64,000 nt of DNA. It comes from Paenibacillus mesophilus. Its GTDB lineage: Bacteria > Bacillota > Bacilli > Paenibacillales > NBRC-103111. The stretch is taken from NCBI RefSeq assembly GCF_005938385.1, contig NZ_VCRA01000007.1, forward strand, positions 1 through 64,000. Direction: 5' to 3'. A program made the translations under genes and the position numbers. The notes beneath the pieces are model-generated. The model was not told where the DNA came from. It did no database searches and worked only from the letters and a program-made list of their open reading frames with translations. Below, piece by piece: positions 27,340 to 37,104 of this stretch. Each line of letters starts with the position of its first letter. The first letter of the stretch is position 1.

Positions 27340-30300
27340 TGCTGTCGCCCCTTTCATCCGGTTCATAATCGGCCGACAATTCGAAGCGGACGGTCGTCCC
27401 GCGGTTCCGTTCACTTTCAACATTCAGACCCCGTCCATACAGCGTCAAGAGACGACGGTGGATGTTTCTCAGCCCTACGCCGCTGCCATCCTTGTCGGAC
27501 AGGACATCGTTCAGCCGTTCGGAGGTCATCCCTACGCCGTCGTCGGATACGGCTACGACAACGCTGCCGTTCGATTCCGACACGGCTATCCGGACCGTTC
27601 CTCCGGCTGCTCGCCGCATAATTCCGTGTCTCACCGCATTCTCGACGATCGGCTGGATCGTCAGTGGAGGAATCAGGCAGCGCATATTTCCGCTGATATC
27701 GTACTCCACCTGAAGCCGTTCGTCGAACCGGGCTTTTTCCAAAATCAAGTAGGACTTGACCAGCTCCAGCTCCTTCTCGAGCGGAGCGAGACGTTCCCGA
27801 TTCTGAAAATCGAAGCTGGCACGCAAATATTGACTCAGCTCGATTAGGAGCAGCGTCGTTTTCCCCGGATCGACCGGACATAAAGCAATAATCGTATTCA
27901 GCGCGTTGTATAGAAAATGAGGCTTGATTTGCGCCTGCAAAAACGCCATCTCCGTCCGCACCTCCGTCCTGACCGATTTGCGCAGCGCAAGCAAGGTGCG
28001 GATGCGGGCCCGAAGCTCCCCGGCATCGACGGGCTTGCTCAAGAAGTCGTTCGCTCCCGCCTGAAATCCGGCTTGCACGTCCTCCGCACGGCTTCTTGCC
28101 GTAAGCATCAGAATGGGCAGCGCGGTGAGCGAATAACGCTCCCGGATGTTCCGGCACAGCTCGAGTCCGGTCATGCCGGGCATCATCCAATCGACTACGA
28201 CACAATCGAGCTGTGGCGTCCGGGATAGGAGGGCGAGCGCCTCTTCCCCATTGTCCGCCGTGATGACCGCACAATTGTCGACACTGAGCAGATTGTACAT
28301 CACTTGTAAATTCACCAGGTCGTCATCGACGACAAGAACGGTAAATTCGGTACGGCCCTTTCCGACTACGGGAGCGATTTCGCCGGGACGGACGGAAGGA
28401 GCGTAAACCGCGGTATCTCCCTGGCCGGTATCGGTCATGCTGCCCGCCGAAGGGAGCGTGAAGCAAAAGACGGTTCCCCGGCCGGGCTCCGATTCGACTC
28501 CGATCGTCCCGCCGTTCAGCTCCACCAGCTTTTTCGTAATGCTCAGACCGAGTCCCGTTCCGCCATGCTCCATGTCGATCGCCGCTTCGGTGTCATCGAA
28601 CGCCCTGAACAGGGTGGCGATGCGGTCTTTGGGAATGCCGATACCGGTATCGGCGACGAATATTTTTACTTGACTGCCCGCAGTTTCTGCATATATCCGA
28701 ATTTCTCCTTGACTCGTAAACTTAACCGCATTGCCCAGTAAATTGAACAAAATTTGCTGTAGCCTGTTCTCGTCAGTATCGAGCAGAGGCAGCCGGTCCG
28801 GCCATTGTTGAACGAAGCGAATTTCTTTCTTGCCCGTCATTCGCCCGATCACTTCGAGTACGGATGCCGCGACCGCCTTTAAATCAACCGCCCGTCGCTG
28901 CAGCACGATGTCTCCGTTTTTGAGCCGGGAGAAGTCGAGAATGTCGTTGATGAGCAAGGTCAGCCGTTTCCCGGTCGATACGATCATCGATAAATCGTTC
29001 GCCTGTTTCCCGTTCAGCGCTCCTCCGGCTCCCGCCAGCAGCGATTCCGCGATGTTGACGATGCCGTGCAGCGGGGTGCGCAGCTCATGGGACGTATTCG
29101 CCATAAATTCGTCCTTGAGCCCGTCCAGCGTAAGCAGCCGCTGCGAGAGCTGCTCCACCTCGCGGAACGATCGCGCGAAACGCTCCGCAAGCAGCAATGC
29201 CTGTGCGATGACGAAGATCAGCATCTCGACCGGAACGAGCATCTGGTCCGCCAGAAGACCGACTACATTCAATATGCTTACGGCAATAATAACGACGATG
29301 CTCTGCACGCTCAACAGAATATAGAACACGTCTTTGGAGCGATAGCGTATATCTCTTAGCAGTACATACGCCACGTACAAGACGATGAAGAAAGCATAAG
29401 TAAAGTAAATGGCTTCCAATCGGGAATAAACGAGTGCCGGCAAACAGACGGCAATGAGCAGCAGCACGCCGGTCGCCGCCTGAAACGGGAGCAGCACGGA
29501 CCGGGATGTCGGGCGGGTGACGGAACCCGAAACGTATTTCAGCAGGAAATAATGCACAAGCACCGAGGAAATGACCTGAATTTTCAAAAACAGCTCGTAC
29601 GGCAATCCATCGAAAGCCGCCCCGAGCAGCTTCTCCCCGTGAGTCAGCACATAGACGAGGCTGGACAGACAGAAAAGGCCCAGGTAGCGCAAAGACGTCT
29701 CTTGCCTGCGCATACGGTACAGCAGAAGAAAGAACAGACCGGGTATGACAAACCCTGCAGAGGACATCCAATCCGCGAACAATTTCCATTCGCGGGATTT
29801 CGTGACGGAATGCTGATCCCCGAACACGATCGGGTATATCATCCCGCCCGAAGAGTAATTATAGTTGGAAACTTGAACGATAATATCGACCGTGTTCCCG
29901 GATACTTGGGCGAATCCGACGTACGGGGTATTTTCCTGCTCGCTCCTCTCCGGCGATTCGCCCGGTATCCCGCTGGAGCCGACTTCCATGCCATTCAGGA
30001 ATATCCGGTTCGCCATCCGGATATTAGTCGTTTCAATGCCGTACACCGCATCGGCCGAACCGTCAAGCAGGATGCGGAGCCGGAACGTGCCGTAACCGGT
30101 GTCCGACGGTTTACCGTCCTCCGATAGGTACGAATTCCATTTGCCGGGTATACTGACTATGCGGGCCGGTTCCGGAGCCGGAGAAGCCTCCGACCCGAAC
30201 TCCGCGAAATGCTCCGGACCGAGAAGCCGGCTTCGGTAAAACTCCCATTCCCCCGACAGGCGGACCGTCCCGTCTTCACGGAAGCTCCACTCGCTCAGAT

Positions 30301-30427
30301 CGAGCAGCCCGTTCTTCGCTTCGGGGTTCCGGTATTCGGAATTCATAGAATGATATAATCCGTACAAAGGCACCAGAAGTACAATAATAAAGCAGATTCT
30401 TGCCATTAATCGCCGCATGGACATCAT
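27317..30427 (-). CDS. Hybrid sensor histidine kinase with two kinase modules and a receiver
   Basis: 1036 aa. An N-terminal membrane segment (10-27) is followed by an extracellular 7TMR-DISM-type beta domain (about 40-205) and seven membrane helices (about 215-415). Next come HisKA with His447 in SHELRTPLHG, HATPase (N box NLLGNAVKF, G boxes DTGIGIP and GGTGLGLS), a receiver with Asp746 in VVVDWMMPGMTG, and then a second LytS-type kinase with His837 in QIKPHFLYNALN and a second ATPase (DDGVGM, GSGVGLRNIH). Two complete and different kinase cores in one chain is unusual. It is the partner of the downstream BTAD regulator. The signal sensed is unknown; DISM domains often bind carbohydrate. Confidence 0.9.
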   Translation of the reverse strand: MMSMRRLMARICFIIVLLVPLYGLYHSMNSEYRNPEAKNGLLDLSEWSFREDGTVRLSGEWEFYRSRLLGPEHFAEFGSEASPAPEPARIVSIPGKWNSYLSEDGKPSDTGYGTFRLRILLDGSADAVYGIETTNIRMANRIFLNGMEVGSSGIPGESPERSEQENTPYVGFAQVSGNTVDIIVQVSNYNYSSGGMIYPIVFGDQHSVTKSREWKLFADWMSSAGFVIPGLFFLLLYRMRRQETSLRYLGLFCLSSLVYVLTHGEKLLGAAFDGLPYELFLKIQVISSVLVHYFLLKYVSGSVTRPTSRSVLLPFQAATGVLLLIAVCLPALVYSRLEAIYFTYAFFIVLYVAYVLLRDIRYRSKDVFYILLSVQSIVVIIAVSILNVVGLLADQMLVPVEMLIFVIAQALLLAERFARSFREVEQLSQRLLTLDGLKDEFMANTSHELRTPLHGIVNIAESLLAGAGGALNGKQANDLSMIVSTGKRLTLLINDILDFSRLKNGDIVLQRRAVDLKAVAASVLEVIGRMTGKKEIRFVQQWPDRLPLLDTDENRLQQILFNLLGNAVKFTSQGEIRIYAETAGSQVKIFVADTGIGIPKDRIATLFRAFDDTEAAIDMEHGGTGLGLSITKKLVELNGGTIGVESEPGRGTVFCFTLPSAGSMTDTGQGDTAVYAPSVRPGEIAPVVGKGRTEFTVLVVDDDLVNLQVMYNLLSVDNCAVITADNGEEALALLSRTPQLDCVVVDWMMPGMTGLELCRNIRERYSLTALPILMLTARSRAEDVQAGFQAGANDFLSKPVDAGELRARIRTLLALRKSVRTEVRTEMAFLQAQIKPHFLYNALNTIIALCPVDPGKTTLLLIELSQYLRASFDFQNRERLAPLEKELELVKSYLILEKARFDERLQVEYDISGNMRCLIPPLTIQPIVENAVRHGIMRRAAGGTVRIAVSESNGSVVVAVSDDGVGMTSERLNDVLSDKDGSGVGLRNIHRRLLTLYGRGLNVESERNRGTTVRFELSADYEPDERGDSIESDIDR

Positions 30428-30664
30428 TTCGCTCCCGATCAGTATGTAACCTTATGAAGTAAAGTCTCCCTTCATTATATTTGGACACGCCCGGTATATC
30501 GAGTGCAAAACGAGATTTTGCAAAATATCGCTCCGCATACCGTGTTGACTTCCGCTCCGGGTCCAACTATACTGTAGACACCCGAATCATGTAACTGTAT
30601 CAGTTACTAGATTGACGCAATACGCATCGAACTTATTACAATATCATACAGGGGCGTGATGATC

Positions 30665-31396
30665 ATGAAAGTGGAAATATGGTCCGATTTCGTTTGTCCA
30701 TTTTGTTATATCGGCAAACGCCGGTTCGAATCGGCGCTCGAGCAATTTCCTCACCGGAACGAAGTGGAGATCGTGTACCGCAGCTTCGAGCTCGACCCGA
30801 ATTCGAAACGCGATTTGCCTGGCGATATTCACGATATGCTTGCTTCGAAATACGGGATGAGCCGCGAGAAAGCTATGGCCATGAACTTCAACGTAGGGGA
30901 GCAAGCCCAATCCGTCGGGCTGACCTATCATTTCGATATGATGAAGCCGACCAATACGTTCGACGCGCATCGACTGGCGCATTTCGCCGGCCGGTACGGC
31001 AAGTCGGCGGAAATGACGGAGCGGCTGCTCCAGGCGTACTTTACCGAAGGGAAACATATCGGCGATCATGAGACGCTGACCGCATTGGCTGCGGAGCTCG
31101 GACTCGACCGGGACGAAGTCGCGGCCATGCTGTCAGGCGAAGAGGGCAAGACGGAAGTGCGCTCGGACGAGCAGGAAGCGTCCGCGCTGGGCGTTCGAGG
31201 CGTTCCCTTCTTCGTCTTCAACCGCAAGTATGCGATATCCGGCGCACAGCCGACCGAGCTGTTTGCGGATACGCTGAACAAAGTATGGAGCGAGGCTCAC
31301 CCTCTCGTCTTCGTTAACGGCGCCGACGGCGAGTCGGCGGACGTCTGCGAAGACGGCGTGTGCGGCGTTCCTCCGACGCCGGAGCACAAAAGCTGA
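30665..31396 (+). CDS. DsbA-family (FrnE-like) thiol oxidoreductase
   Basis: 243 aa from the ATG at 30665, with GGGGCG eight bases upstream. A thioredoxin-fold protein of the DsbA/HCCA-isomerase branch. The active-site motif C11-P-F-C14 follows IWSDFV, and the cis-proline loop is VRGVPFFVF. A helical insert lies between. There is no signal peptide, so it is cytoplasmic, as in FrnE-type proteins linked to oxidative-stress tolerance. A C-terminal CEDGVC pair may add redox chemistry. A terminator follows. Confidence 0.88.
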   Translation: MKVEIWSDFVCPFCYIGKRRFESALEQFPHRNEVEIVYRSFELDPNSKRDLPGDIHDMLASKYGMSREKAMAMNFNVGEQAQSVGLTYHFDMMKPTNTFDAHRLAHFAGRYGKSAEMTERLLQAYFTEGKHIGDHETLTALAAELGLDRDEVAAMLSGEEGKTEVRSDEQEASALGVRGVPFFVFNRKYAISGAQPTELFADTLNKVWSEAHPLVFVNGADGESADVCEDGVCGVPPTPEHKS

Positions 31397-31422
31397 TCGA
31401 ACACTTTGCACTTCATATGCCA

Positions 31423-31456
31423 AGCCCGCTCTCCTCATCGAGAGCGGGCTCTTTCC
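31423..31456 (+). terminator. Terminator of the DsbA-family gene
   Basis: AGCCCGCTCTC pairs with GAGAGCGGGCT around a six-base loop, followed by CTTTCC. Confidence 0.8.
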
Positions 31457-31617
31457 GTTTGGCTATCGATTCGCCTACGGCCGGCCAACCGTCGTCCTGC
31501 CGCGAGCCGGTTTCCGCACGATTCTCGAATGACGCGCCTGTTTAATCCCTCCATTTTATGCCGATATTGAAAAGTGGAGAAAAGTCTCCTTCATCGGCAG
31601 CCGGGAGGAAAAAGGCC

Positions 31618-32709
31618 ATGCTAGAGAAAGGCAAAATATCCGCGCTTCAAATGGCGGTCATGATGTACCCCACGATAGTGGCTACCGCTATTCTCACCCT
31701 TCCGGGAGTGACGGCGAAATACGCTAAAAACGATTTGTGGATTTCGCCGATCTACGCCTCCCTCGTCGGCATCCTGACCGTGTATATCGCCTACAAGCTG
31801 CACCGGTTATATCCGCAGCAGACGGTCATCCAATATAGCGGGAACATTGTCGGCGTTTTGCCGGGGAAACTGATCGGCCTCCTGTTTATCCTGTTTTATT
31901 TGCACGCCAACGGATTGATCGTACGGCAATATGCGGAATTCGTCGCAGGCTCCTTTCTTAGCAAAACGCCGATAACCGTCGTCGTCGTCACGATGGTTGC
32001 CATCAGCGCGTGGACGGTACGCGGCGGGGTCGAAGTCATCGGACGCGTCTGCCAAATTTTCACACCGATTTTCATATTCCCGCTGACCATCGTGCTGCTC
32101 CTGATTCCCGATATGAAGCCCGGCAATCTGTTTCCCGTCATGGGACACGGCATCATGCCCGGAATTGCGGGCGCGGCCATCCCGCAGGCATGGTTCAGCG
32201 AATATTTTCTGATCGCCTTCCTCCTCCCGTTCCTGTCCGACGTTCATAAAGGGAAGAAATGGGGAATGATTTCCGTATTGGCCGTTACGATCACGCTCAT
32301 TTATTTGAATTTGGTCATTTTGTTCCTGTTCGGAGCCGAAACGTCAGGCATGCTGTATCCGGTATTGAATGCTTTCCGGTATATTAGCGTGGCCAACTTT
32401 TTCGAAAATTTGGAGGCGTTCGTCATGGCGATATGGATACTCGGGAACTTCATGAAAATATCGGTTTTTTATTACGCCGCCGTCTTGGGGACCGCCCAGT
32501 GGCTGAAATTGTCCGACTATCGGCCGATCGTTATGCCGCTCGGTTTTATTACCGTTATCCTGAGCTTCTGGGATTTACCCAACTTTTCCGATCTCGCCCA
32601 TTTCATATCGATAACGATTCCGTTCTATTTGACTTCGGTGGAGACGCTCATTCCGCTTCTGCTATTGATCGTCGCCCTCCTCCGAACGAACAAGAAAGGA
32701 CAAAGCTAG
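31618..32709 (+). CDS. Spore germination permease GerAB-type (first copy)
   Basis: 363 aa from the ATG at 31618, with GGGAGG nine bases upstream; the longer reading has a polar N-terminal addition. An APC-superfamily membrane protein with about ten helices, beginning EKGKISALQMAVMMYPTIVA as in Bacillus and Paenibacillus GerAB subunits. It recognises germinants in the spore inner membrane. It is the first gene of a five-gene operon and shares roughly half of its residues, by eye, with the second GerAB encoded at 34313. Confidence 0.9.
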   Translation: MLEKGKISALQMAVMMYPTIVATAILTLPGVTAKYAKNDLWISPIYASLVGILTVYIAYKLHRLYPQQTVIQYSGNIVGVLPGKLIGLLFILFYLHANGLIVRQYAEFVAGSFLSKTPITVVVVTMVAISAWTVRGGVEVIGRVCQIFTPIFIFPLTIVLLLIPDMKPGNLFPVMGHGIMPGIAGAAIPQAWFSEYFLIAFLLPFLSDVHKGKKWGMISVLAVTITLIYLNLVILFLFGAETSGMLYPVLNAFRYISVANFFENLEAFVMAIWILGNFMKISVFYYAAVLGTAQWLKLSDYRPIVMPLGFITVILSFWDLPNFSDLAHFISITIPFYLTSVETLIPLLLLIVALLRTNKKGQS

Positions 32710-32710
32710 C

Positions 32711-34285
32711 ATGGTGCGCAACCTTCATAAATGGGTAAGACGGCATGCCCGGAACGGCAAACAAAACGACGAGGCCAAGCCGGCGCCTTCGCGGGATATC
32801 CCGCTTGCAGCCGATCTCCAGCGAAACACGGAAATTCTTCAATCGTTGTATGCGAACTGCTCGGATGTCATATTCCGGCCGTTCCGGATCGCGGACACGA
32901 TCGACGCGATGATTATTTACATAGAAGGCCTCACCAATATCGAGGAGCTCGGTTCCTGCGTGCTGACTCCGCTCATGAACGGGTCGGGCGCCGTGCTTCA
33001 GGATGCCCGTCGGTGGGTGAGCGGCAGTATATCGGTTTCGAAAGTAAGCGAAGCGAACACGATCGGCGACTGCATCGAATCGGTCTCGAGGGGCGAGCCG
33101 GTATTGCTGCACGAGGGGGATAATCGGGGCCTCGTTCTCGGTCTCGGCAAATGGGAGAAACGGCCGGTGGACGAGCCGACGGCGGAAGTCGTCGTGCGGG
33201 GGCCGCGGGAAGGGTTCACCGAATCGATCGGCGTCAACATTTCCCAATTGCGCAGAATCATCAAAAGTCCCGCCCTGAAAGTTGAAGCGATGAAAATCGG
33301 CGACTATACCCGAACGAAGGTGGCGATTTCCTACGTCGAAGGGATCGCCGATCAGACGCTGGTCGACGAGGTGAAAAGCCGGCTCTCGCGGATCAAGATC
33401 GACGGCATTTTGGAGAGCGGGTATATCGAGGAGATGATCGAAGACTATTCGTTCTCCCCTTTTCCGCAAATACTCAGCACCGAACGTCCCGATGTAACGT
33501 GCGCCAATTTGCTGGAAGGACGAGTCGCGATATTGGTCGAGGGTACGCCATTCACGTTGGTCGCCCCGACGACGTTCTTCTCCTTGATGCAGTCCGCCGA
33601 AGATTATTACCAGCGCTTCCTGATCGCTACGGCGATCCGTTGGCTGCGCTATTTGTTTCTGGGCATTTCGCTGCTTCTTCCGTCGCTCTACGTAGCCATT
33701 CTGACCTTTCATCAGGAGATGGTCCCGACCGCGCTGCTGCTTAGTATGGCGGCGGCCCGCGAAGCGGTCCCCTTCCCCGCACTGGTCGAGGTGCTGCTTA
33801 TGGAGGTTACGTTCGAGGCGCTGCGCGAAGCGGGAGTCCGGCTGCCCAAGCAAATCGGCGCGGCCGTAAGCATCGTCGGGGCGCTCGTAGTCGGTCAAGC
33901 GGCGGTGCAGGCCGGACTAGTATCAGCCCCGATGGTCATCGTCGTGGCCATTACCGGGATTTCCTCGTTCATGATCCCGCGCTACGTCACAGGAATTGCC
34001 ATTAGAATGCTCCGCTTTCCGATCATTTTTCTCGCCGGGTCGCTGGGACTGCTCGGAGTGATGATCGGAATTATCGCGATCGTCGTCCATATGTGCACGC
34101 TGCGCTCCTTCGGCGTTCCTTTCTTGTCCCCGCTTGCCCCGACGAAAGGGAACGAGTTGAAAGACGTCGCGGTAAGAGCCCCTTTATGGATGATGGACCG
34201 AAGGCCGCATTTGACGGGAGAGGACAATTCGTCCCGGCAAGCTCCAAACCAAAAACCCGATCCGTCCAACGGAGGGGAATCGTAG
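32711..34285 (+). CDS. Spore germination protein GerAA-type
   Basis: 524 aa, starting one base after the upstream gerAB stop. The N-terminal cytosolic domains (about 30-270) include VIFRPFRIADTIDAMIIYIE and the conserved GPREGFTESIGVNISQLRR. About five membrane helices follow (300-460), with YVAILTFHQEMVPTALLLSM typical of GerAA. GerAA subunits oligomerise into germinant-gated channels. The C terminus is a polar tail. It probably assembles with one or both GerAB proteins and the GerAC lipoprotein encoded beside it. Confidence 0.92.
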   Translation: MVRNLHKWVRRHARNGKQNDEAKPAPSRDIPLAADLQRNTEILQSLYANCSDVIFRPFRIADTIDAMIIYIEGLTNIEELGSCVLTPLMNGSGAVLQDARRWVSGSISVSKVSEANTIGDCIESVSRGEPVLLHEGDNRGLVLGLGKWEKRPVDEPTAEVVVRGPREGFTESIGVNISQLRRIIKSPALKVEAMKIGDYTRTKVAISYVEGIADQTLVDEVKSRLSRIKIDGILESGYIEEMIEDYSFSPFPQILSTERPDVTCANLLEGRVAILVEGTPFTLVAPTTFFSLMQSAEDYYQRFLIATAIRWLRYLFLGISLLLPSLYVAILTFHQEMVPTALLLSMAAAREAVPFPALVEVLLMEVTFEALREAGVRLPKQIGAAVSIVGALVVGQAAVQAGLVSAPMVIVVAITGISSFMIPRYVTGIAIRMLRFPIIFLAGSLGLLGVMIGIIAIVVHMCTLRSFGVPFLSPLAPTKGNELKDVAVRAPLWMMDRRPHLTGEDNSSRQAPNQKPDPSNGGES

Positions 34286-34312
34286 ATACAGCTGCGGAGG
34301 TCTTAAACGGCT

Positions 34313-35407
34313 ATGGAGAAAGGAAAAATATCCGCCTGGCAACTGGGAGCGATCCTATATCTTCAATCGATGGGCATCGGTGTCCTCGTAATTCCGGGGA
34401 TTACGGCCAAATATGCCGGCATTGATTTATGGCTTACGCCTATCCTGGCGTCGCTCGGCGGATTTATTGTCGTGTACGTTGCTTATACGCTGCATAAGCT
34501 TTATCCGGATCGGACGATCGTACAGGCCGCAGAACGGATTTTGGGTCGGATACCGGGCAAAGTTGTCGGTTTGGGCATCTGTTTCTTTTATTTGCATATC
34601 GCCGGCTTGCTGCTCAGAAACTACGCGGAGTTTTTGGCGGTTCTTTTCTTGCCGAAAACTCCCATCGTCGTCCTATCCGGCTGCATGATCGCGGTTTGCG
34701 CTTTTGCCGTAAGGGGAGGACTTGAAGTCATAGGCAGAACAGCGCAATTGATCGTCCCTGTGTTTACTTTGCTGCTGCTCTTCCTTATTCTTCTGCTGCT
34801 TAAGGACCTGACTCCGGAAAAAGCGCTTCCCGTTCTCGAGCACGGCATGCTTCCCGTTTTCAAAGGCGCCGTCCGGCTGCAAGGATTTTTCACGGAGATG
34901 CTGCTAGTCGCCTTTCTGTTTCCTTTTGTGAACGACCGGAATAAAGGACTGAAAGCCGCAACGGGATCGGTCGCCGCCGTCGCATTCACGATGGTGGTTA
35001 TCAACTTGGTCGCTCTTTTTCTGCTGGGCAAAGATACGGCGAACGAGCTTTATCCGTTGATTGTAGCTTCCCGCTATATCAGCGTCGCCGACTTTTTCGA
35101 GAATTTGGAGGCGGTGGCGATGGCTATTTGGGTGCTCGGCATATTCTTGAAACTATCGTTGTTTTATTACGCCGCCGTTCTGGGCACCGCGCAATTGCTG
35201 GATCTTTCCGGTTATGGGTCCATCGTATTTCCGCTAGGACTCCTTATTACGCTGTTAAGCTTCTGGTACGTCCCGAACGTGTCGTCCTTGTTTCAATTCT
35301 TTACGATGTACCCGTTCTATGCCATGTTGTTTCAGGCTTTTCTCCCAATGCTTCTGCTTGCCGTCGGTTGGGTTCGTCACGCAAAGCGCGAGTTGAAAGG
35401 GGGATGA
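34313..35407 (+). CDS. Spore germination permease GerAB-type (second copy)
   Basis: 364 aa, about ten membrane helices, beginning MEKGKISAWQLGAILYLQSM. Conserved blocks such as YISVADFFENLEAVAMAIWV and LFYYAAVLGTAQ are nearly the same as in the first copy. It stands between gerAA and gerAC. Two gerAB genes around one gerAA imply either two germinant specificities or a heteromeric receptor. GGAGG lies about 12 bases upstream of the ATG, a rather long spacing. Confidence 0.9.
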   Translation: MEKGKISAWQLGAILYLQSMGIGVLVIPGITAKYAGIDLWLTPILASLGGFIVVYVAYTLHKLYPDRTIVQAAERILGRIPGKVVGLGICFFYLHIAGLLLRNYAEFLAVLFLPKTPIVVLSGCMIAVCAFAVRGGLEVIGRTAQLIVPVFTLLLLFLILLLLKDLTPEKALPVLEHGMLPVFKGAVRLQGFFTEMLLVAFLFPFVNDRNKGLKAATGSVAAVAFTMVVINLVALFLLGKDTANELYPLIVASRYISVADFFENLEAVAMAIWVLGIFLKLSLFYYAAVLGTAQLLDLSGYGSIVFPLGLLITLLSFWYVPNVSSLFQFFTMYPFYAMLFQAFLPMLLLAVGWVRHAKRELKGG

Positions 35408-35412
35408 ACATC

Positions 35413-36606
35413 ATGCGCGGAATCATGCTGATCGTACTATGTGTCGCGATCGCGCCGCTGCTCGGCGGCTGTTGGGACCGGACCGAATTGAACGACTTGG
35501 CCATCGTCGTCGGCACGGCCGTCGATATGAACAAGGAAGGGCAAGTCGAATTAGCGGTACAAGTGTTTATCCCCCGTTCATTGGGCGGCGGAGGGGCAAG
35601 CGGCATAGGAGGAGGCGGGGGCGGAGGCCAGAAGCTGACGGTCGTACGCTCCGGCGACGGCGTGAATATGGCGGATGCGATGTCCAAGCTTCAAACGAAG
35701 CTCCCGCGCACCATTTTTTGGGGCCACTGCAAAACTTACATATTCGGAGAGGAGAAAGCGAAGCAAGGGATCGCCGAGGAAATGGATTTCCTGCTGCGCC
35801 ACCGGCAGCCTCGGGAGCGGGCTTATATGTATGTCAGCAGCGGGAAAGCCGTCGACACTCTCGAGCTGTATCCTCCTCTCGAGCGGTATTCCGGAGAGGT
35901 GATCCGGGAATTATCCGACCTGCACAGCGCGATGATTATGACCATGAAAGATTTAAGGGACATGCTGAGAGGAATTAGCGGGGCCGCCGCAGTTCCGCTG
36001 ATCGATGTGCTGCCACCCAAACAAGGGCGGGAGAAATCGCAAGCGATCCCCTACATCGTCGGGACTGCCGTATTCAAAAAAGATAAAATGATCGGGAAAA
36101 TAAGCGACAAAATTACGAGAGGCGTCATGTGGCTGAGAAACGAAGTGGATGAGAGCATCATCACGGTCGAAGCGGAGCAAGGGAAGGAATTCGTTTCGAT
36201 CAGTCCCGTACGCACGCGCGTAACGTTAACCCCAAATATCGACGACGGCGTATGGAGCATGCTCGTGAAGGTCGAATCGGAAGGCGAGATGATCCAGAAC
36301 GGGACGAAGCTCGATCCGATGAATCCGAAACTGCTGGCTATCATGCAGGAAGGGTTGAAGGAAGATATCCGCTCGCGGATCGAGTCCACGATCCGTCACG
36401 TTCAGAAAGAGTTGAAAGCGGATATTTTCGGATTCGCCGAAGAGTTCCACCGTAAATACCCGAAGCAATGGGAGCAATCCCAGGATCGCTGGGATGAACG
36501 ATTCCCGCAGGTCAAAGTCAAAACGGCAATCGAAGCGTATATCCGCAGGCCGGGGCTCATCAATGTACCCGGAGGCGTTCCCGAAAGCGAGGCGAAATCA
36601 AAATGA
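35413..36606 (+). CDS. Spore germination lipoprotein GerAC-type
   Basis: 397 aa from the ATG at 35413, with GGGGG nine bases upstream; the ATG at 35404 abuts that site. The lipoprotein signal ends at LLGGC (Cys20), followed by WDRTELNDLAIVVGTAVD, the GerAC signature. A Gly-rich stretch (about 62-76) interrupts the first domain and is longer than usual. The C-terminal domain includes the typical helix-rich IESTIRHVQKELKADIFGFA. It is anchored on the outer face of the spore inner membrane as part of the germinant receptor. Confidence 0.92.
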   Translation: MRGIMLIVLCVAIAPLLGGCWDRTELNDLAIVVGTAVDMNKEGQVELAVQVFIPRSLGGGGASGIGGGGGGGQKLTVVRSGDGVNMADAMSKLQTKLPRTIFWGHCKTYIFGEEKAKQGIAEEMDFLLRHRQPRERAYMYVSSGKAVDTLELYPPLERYSGEVIRELSDLHSAMIMTMKDLRDMLRGISGAAAVPLIDVLPPKQGREKSQAIPYIVGTAVFKKDKMIGKISDKITRGVMWLRNEVDESIITVEAEQGKEFVSISPVRTRVTLTPNIDDGVWSMLVKVESEGEMIQNGTKLDPMNPKLLAIMQEGLKEDIRSRIESTIRHVQKELKADIFGFAEEFHRKYPKQWEQSQDRWDERFPQVKVKTAIEAYIRRPGLINVPGGVPESEAKSK

Positions 36607-36824
36607 GATGGAGCGGCATGATCGCGGTGACGGTCATCATCGGCTTAATTTTCTTGTACGAGTGGCCGAAAATGAAACGCAGCCCGAAGAAGGACAAAGC
36701 CGTCTTCGTGACGCTTCTGTCCGTCTGCTGGGTTCTCTCCTTATTCGACCTGCGCAGCATGGCCGGACCGACTACGCTGATCGAGTCGCTGTTCAAGCCT
36801 TTCTCCGAGATGCTGGAAAAATGA
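36603..36824 (+). CDS. Small membrane protein of the germination operon
   Basis: 73 aa with two hydrophobic helices (about 5-20 and 32-46), separated by a basic KMKRSPKKDK loop. It overlaps the gerAC stop as ATGA, so translation is coupled. Position and shape match the small extra membrane subunits (GerD/E/W-like accessory proteins) often found at the end of ger operons, but no family can be named from sequence alone. Confidence 0.7.
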   Translation: MRWSGMIAVTVIIGLIFLYEWPKMKRSPKKDKAVFVTLLSVCWVLSLFDLRSMAGPTTLIESLFKPFSEMLEK

Positions 36825-37104
36825 AAACTGCAAACCATCGTAAGGCGGCCGGCCTGCAGCGTCGGGCGCCTTTGTCGTGCTCCGGGATGAAGCACGCGAT
36901 GTAACAATCGGCAAATCGGGTCATCATCCGCAAATCGCCGTTGTAACCGCGGGCAAACCGATTGCGGAAACGGTGCATTGTTCCTATGCCGGTTCTGTTT
37001 TACGGTATAAGCGGCACTTGCAAGAGCCATACAAAATCAGCAAGGTCGTATGCATACCCGGTCTTCCGGGCCGCTTGCGCGACCGTACAGGGGGAAAGCA
37101 CAAG

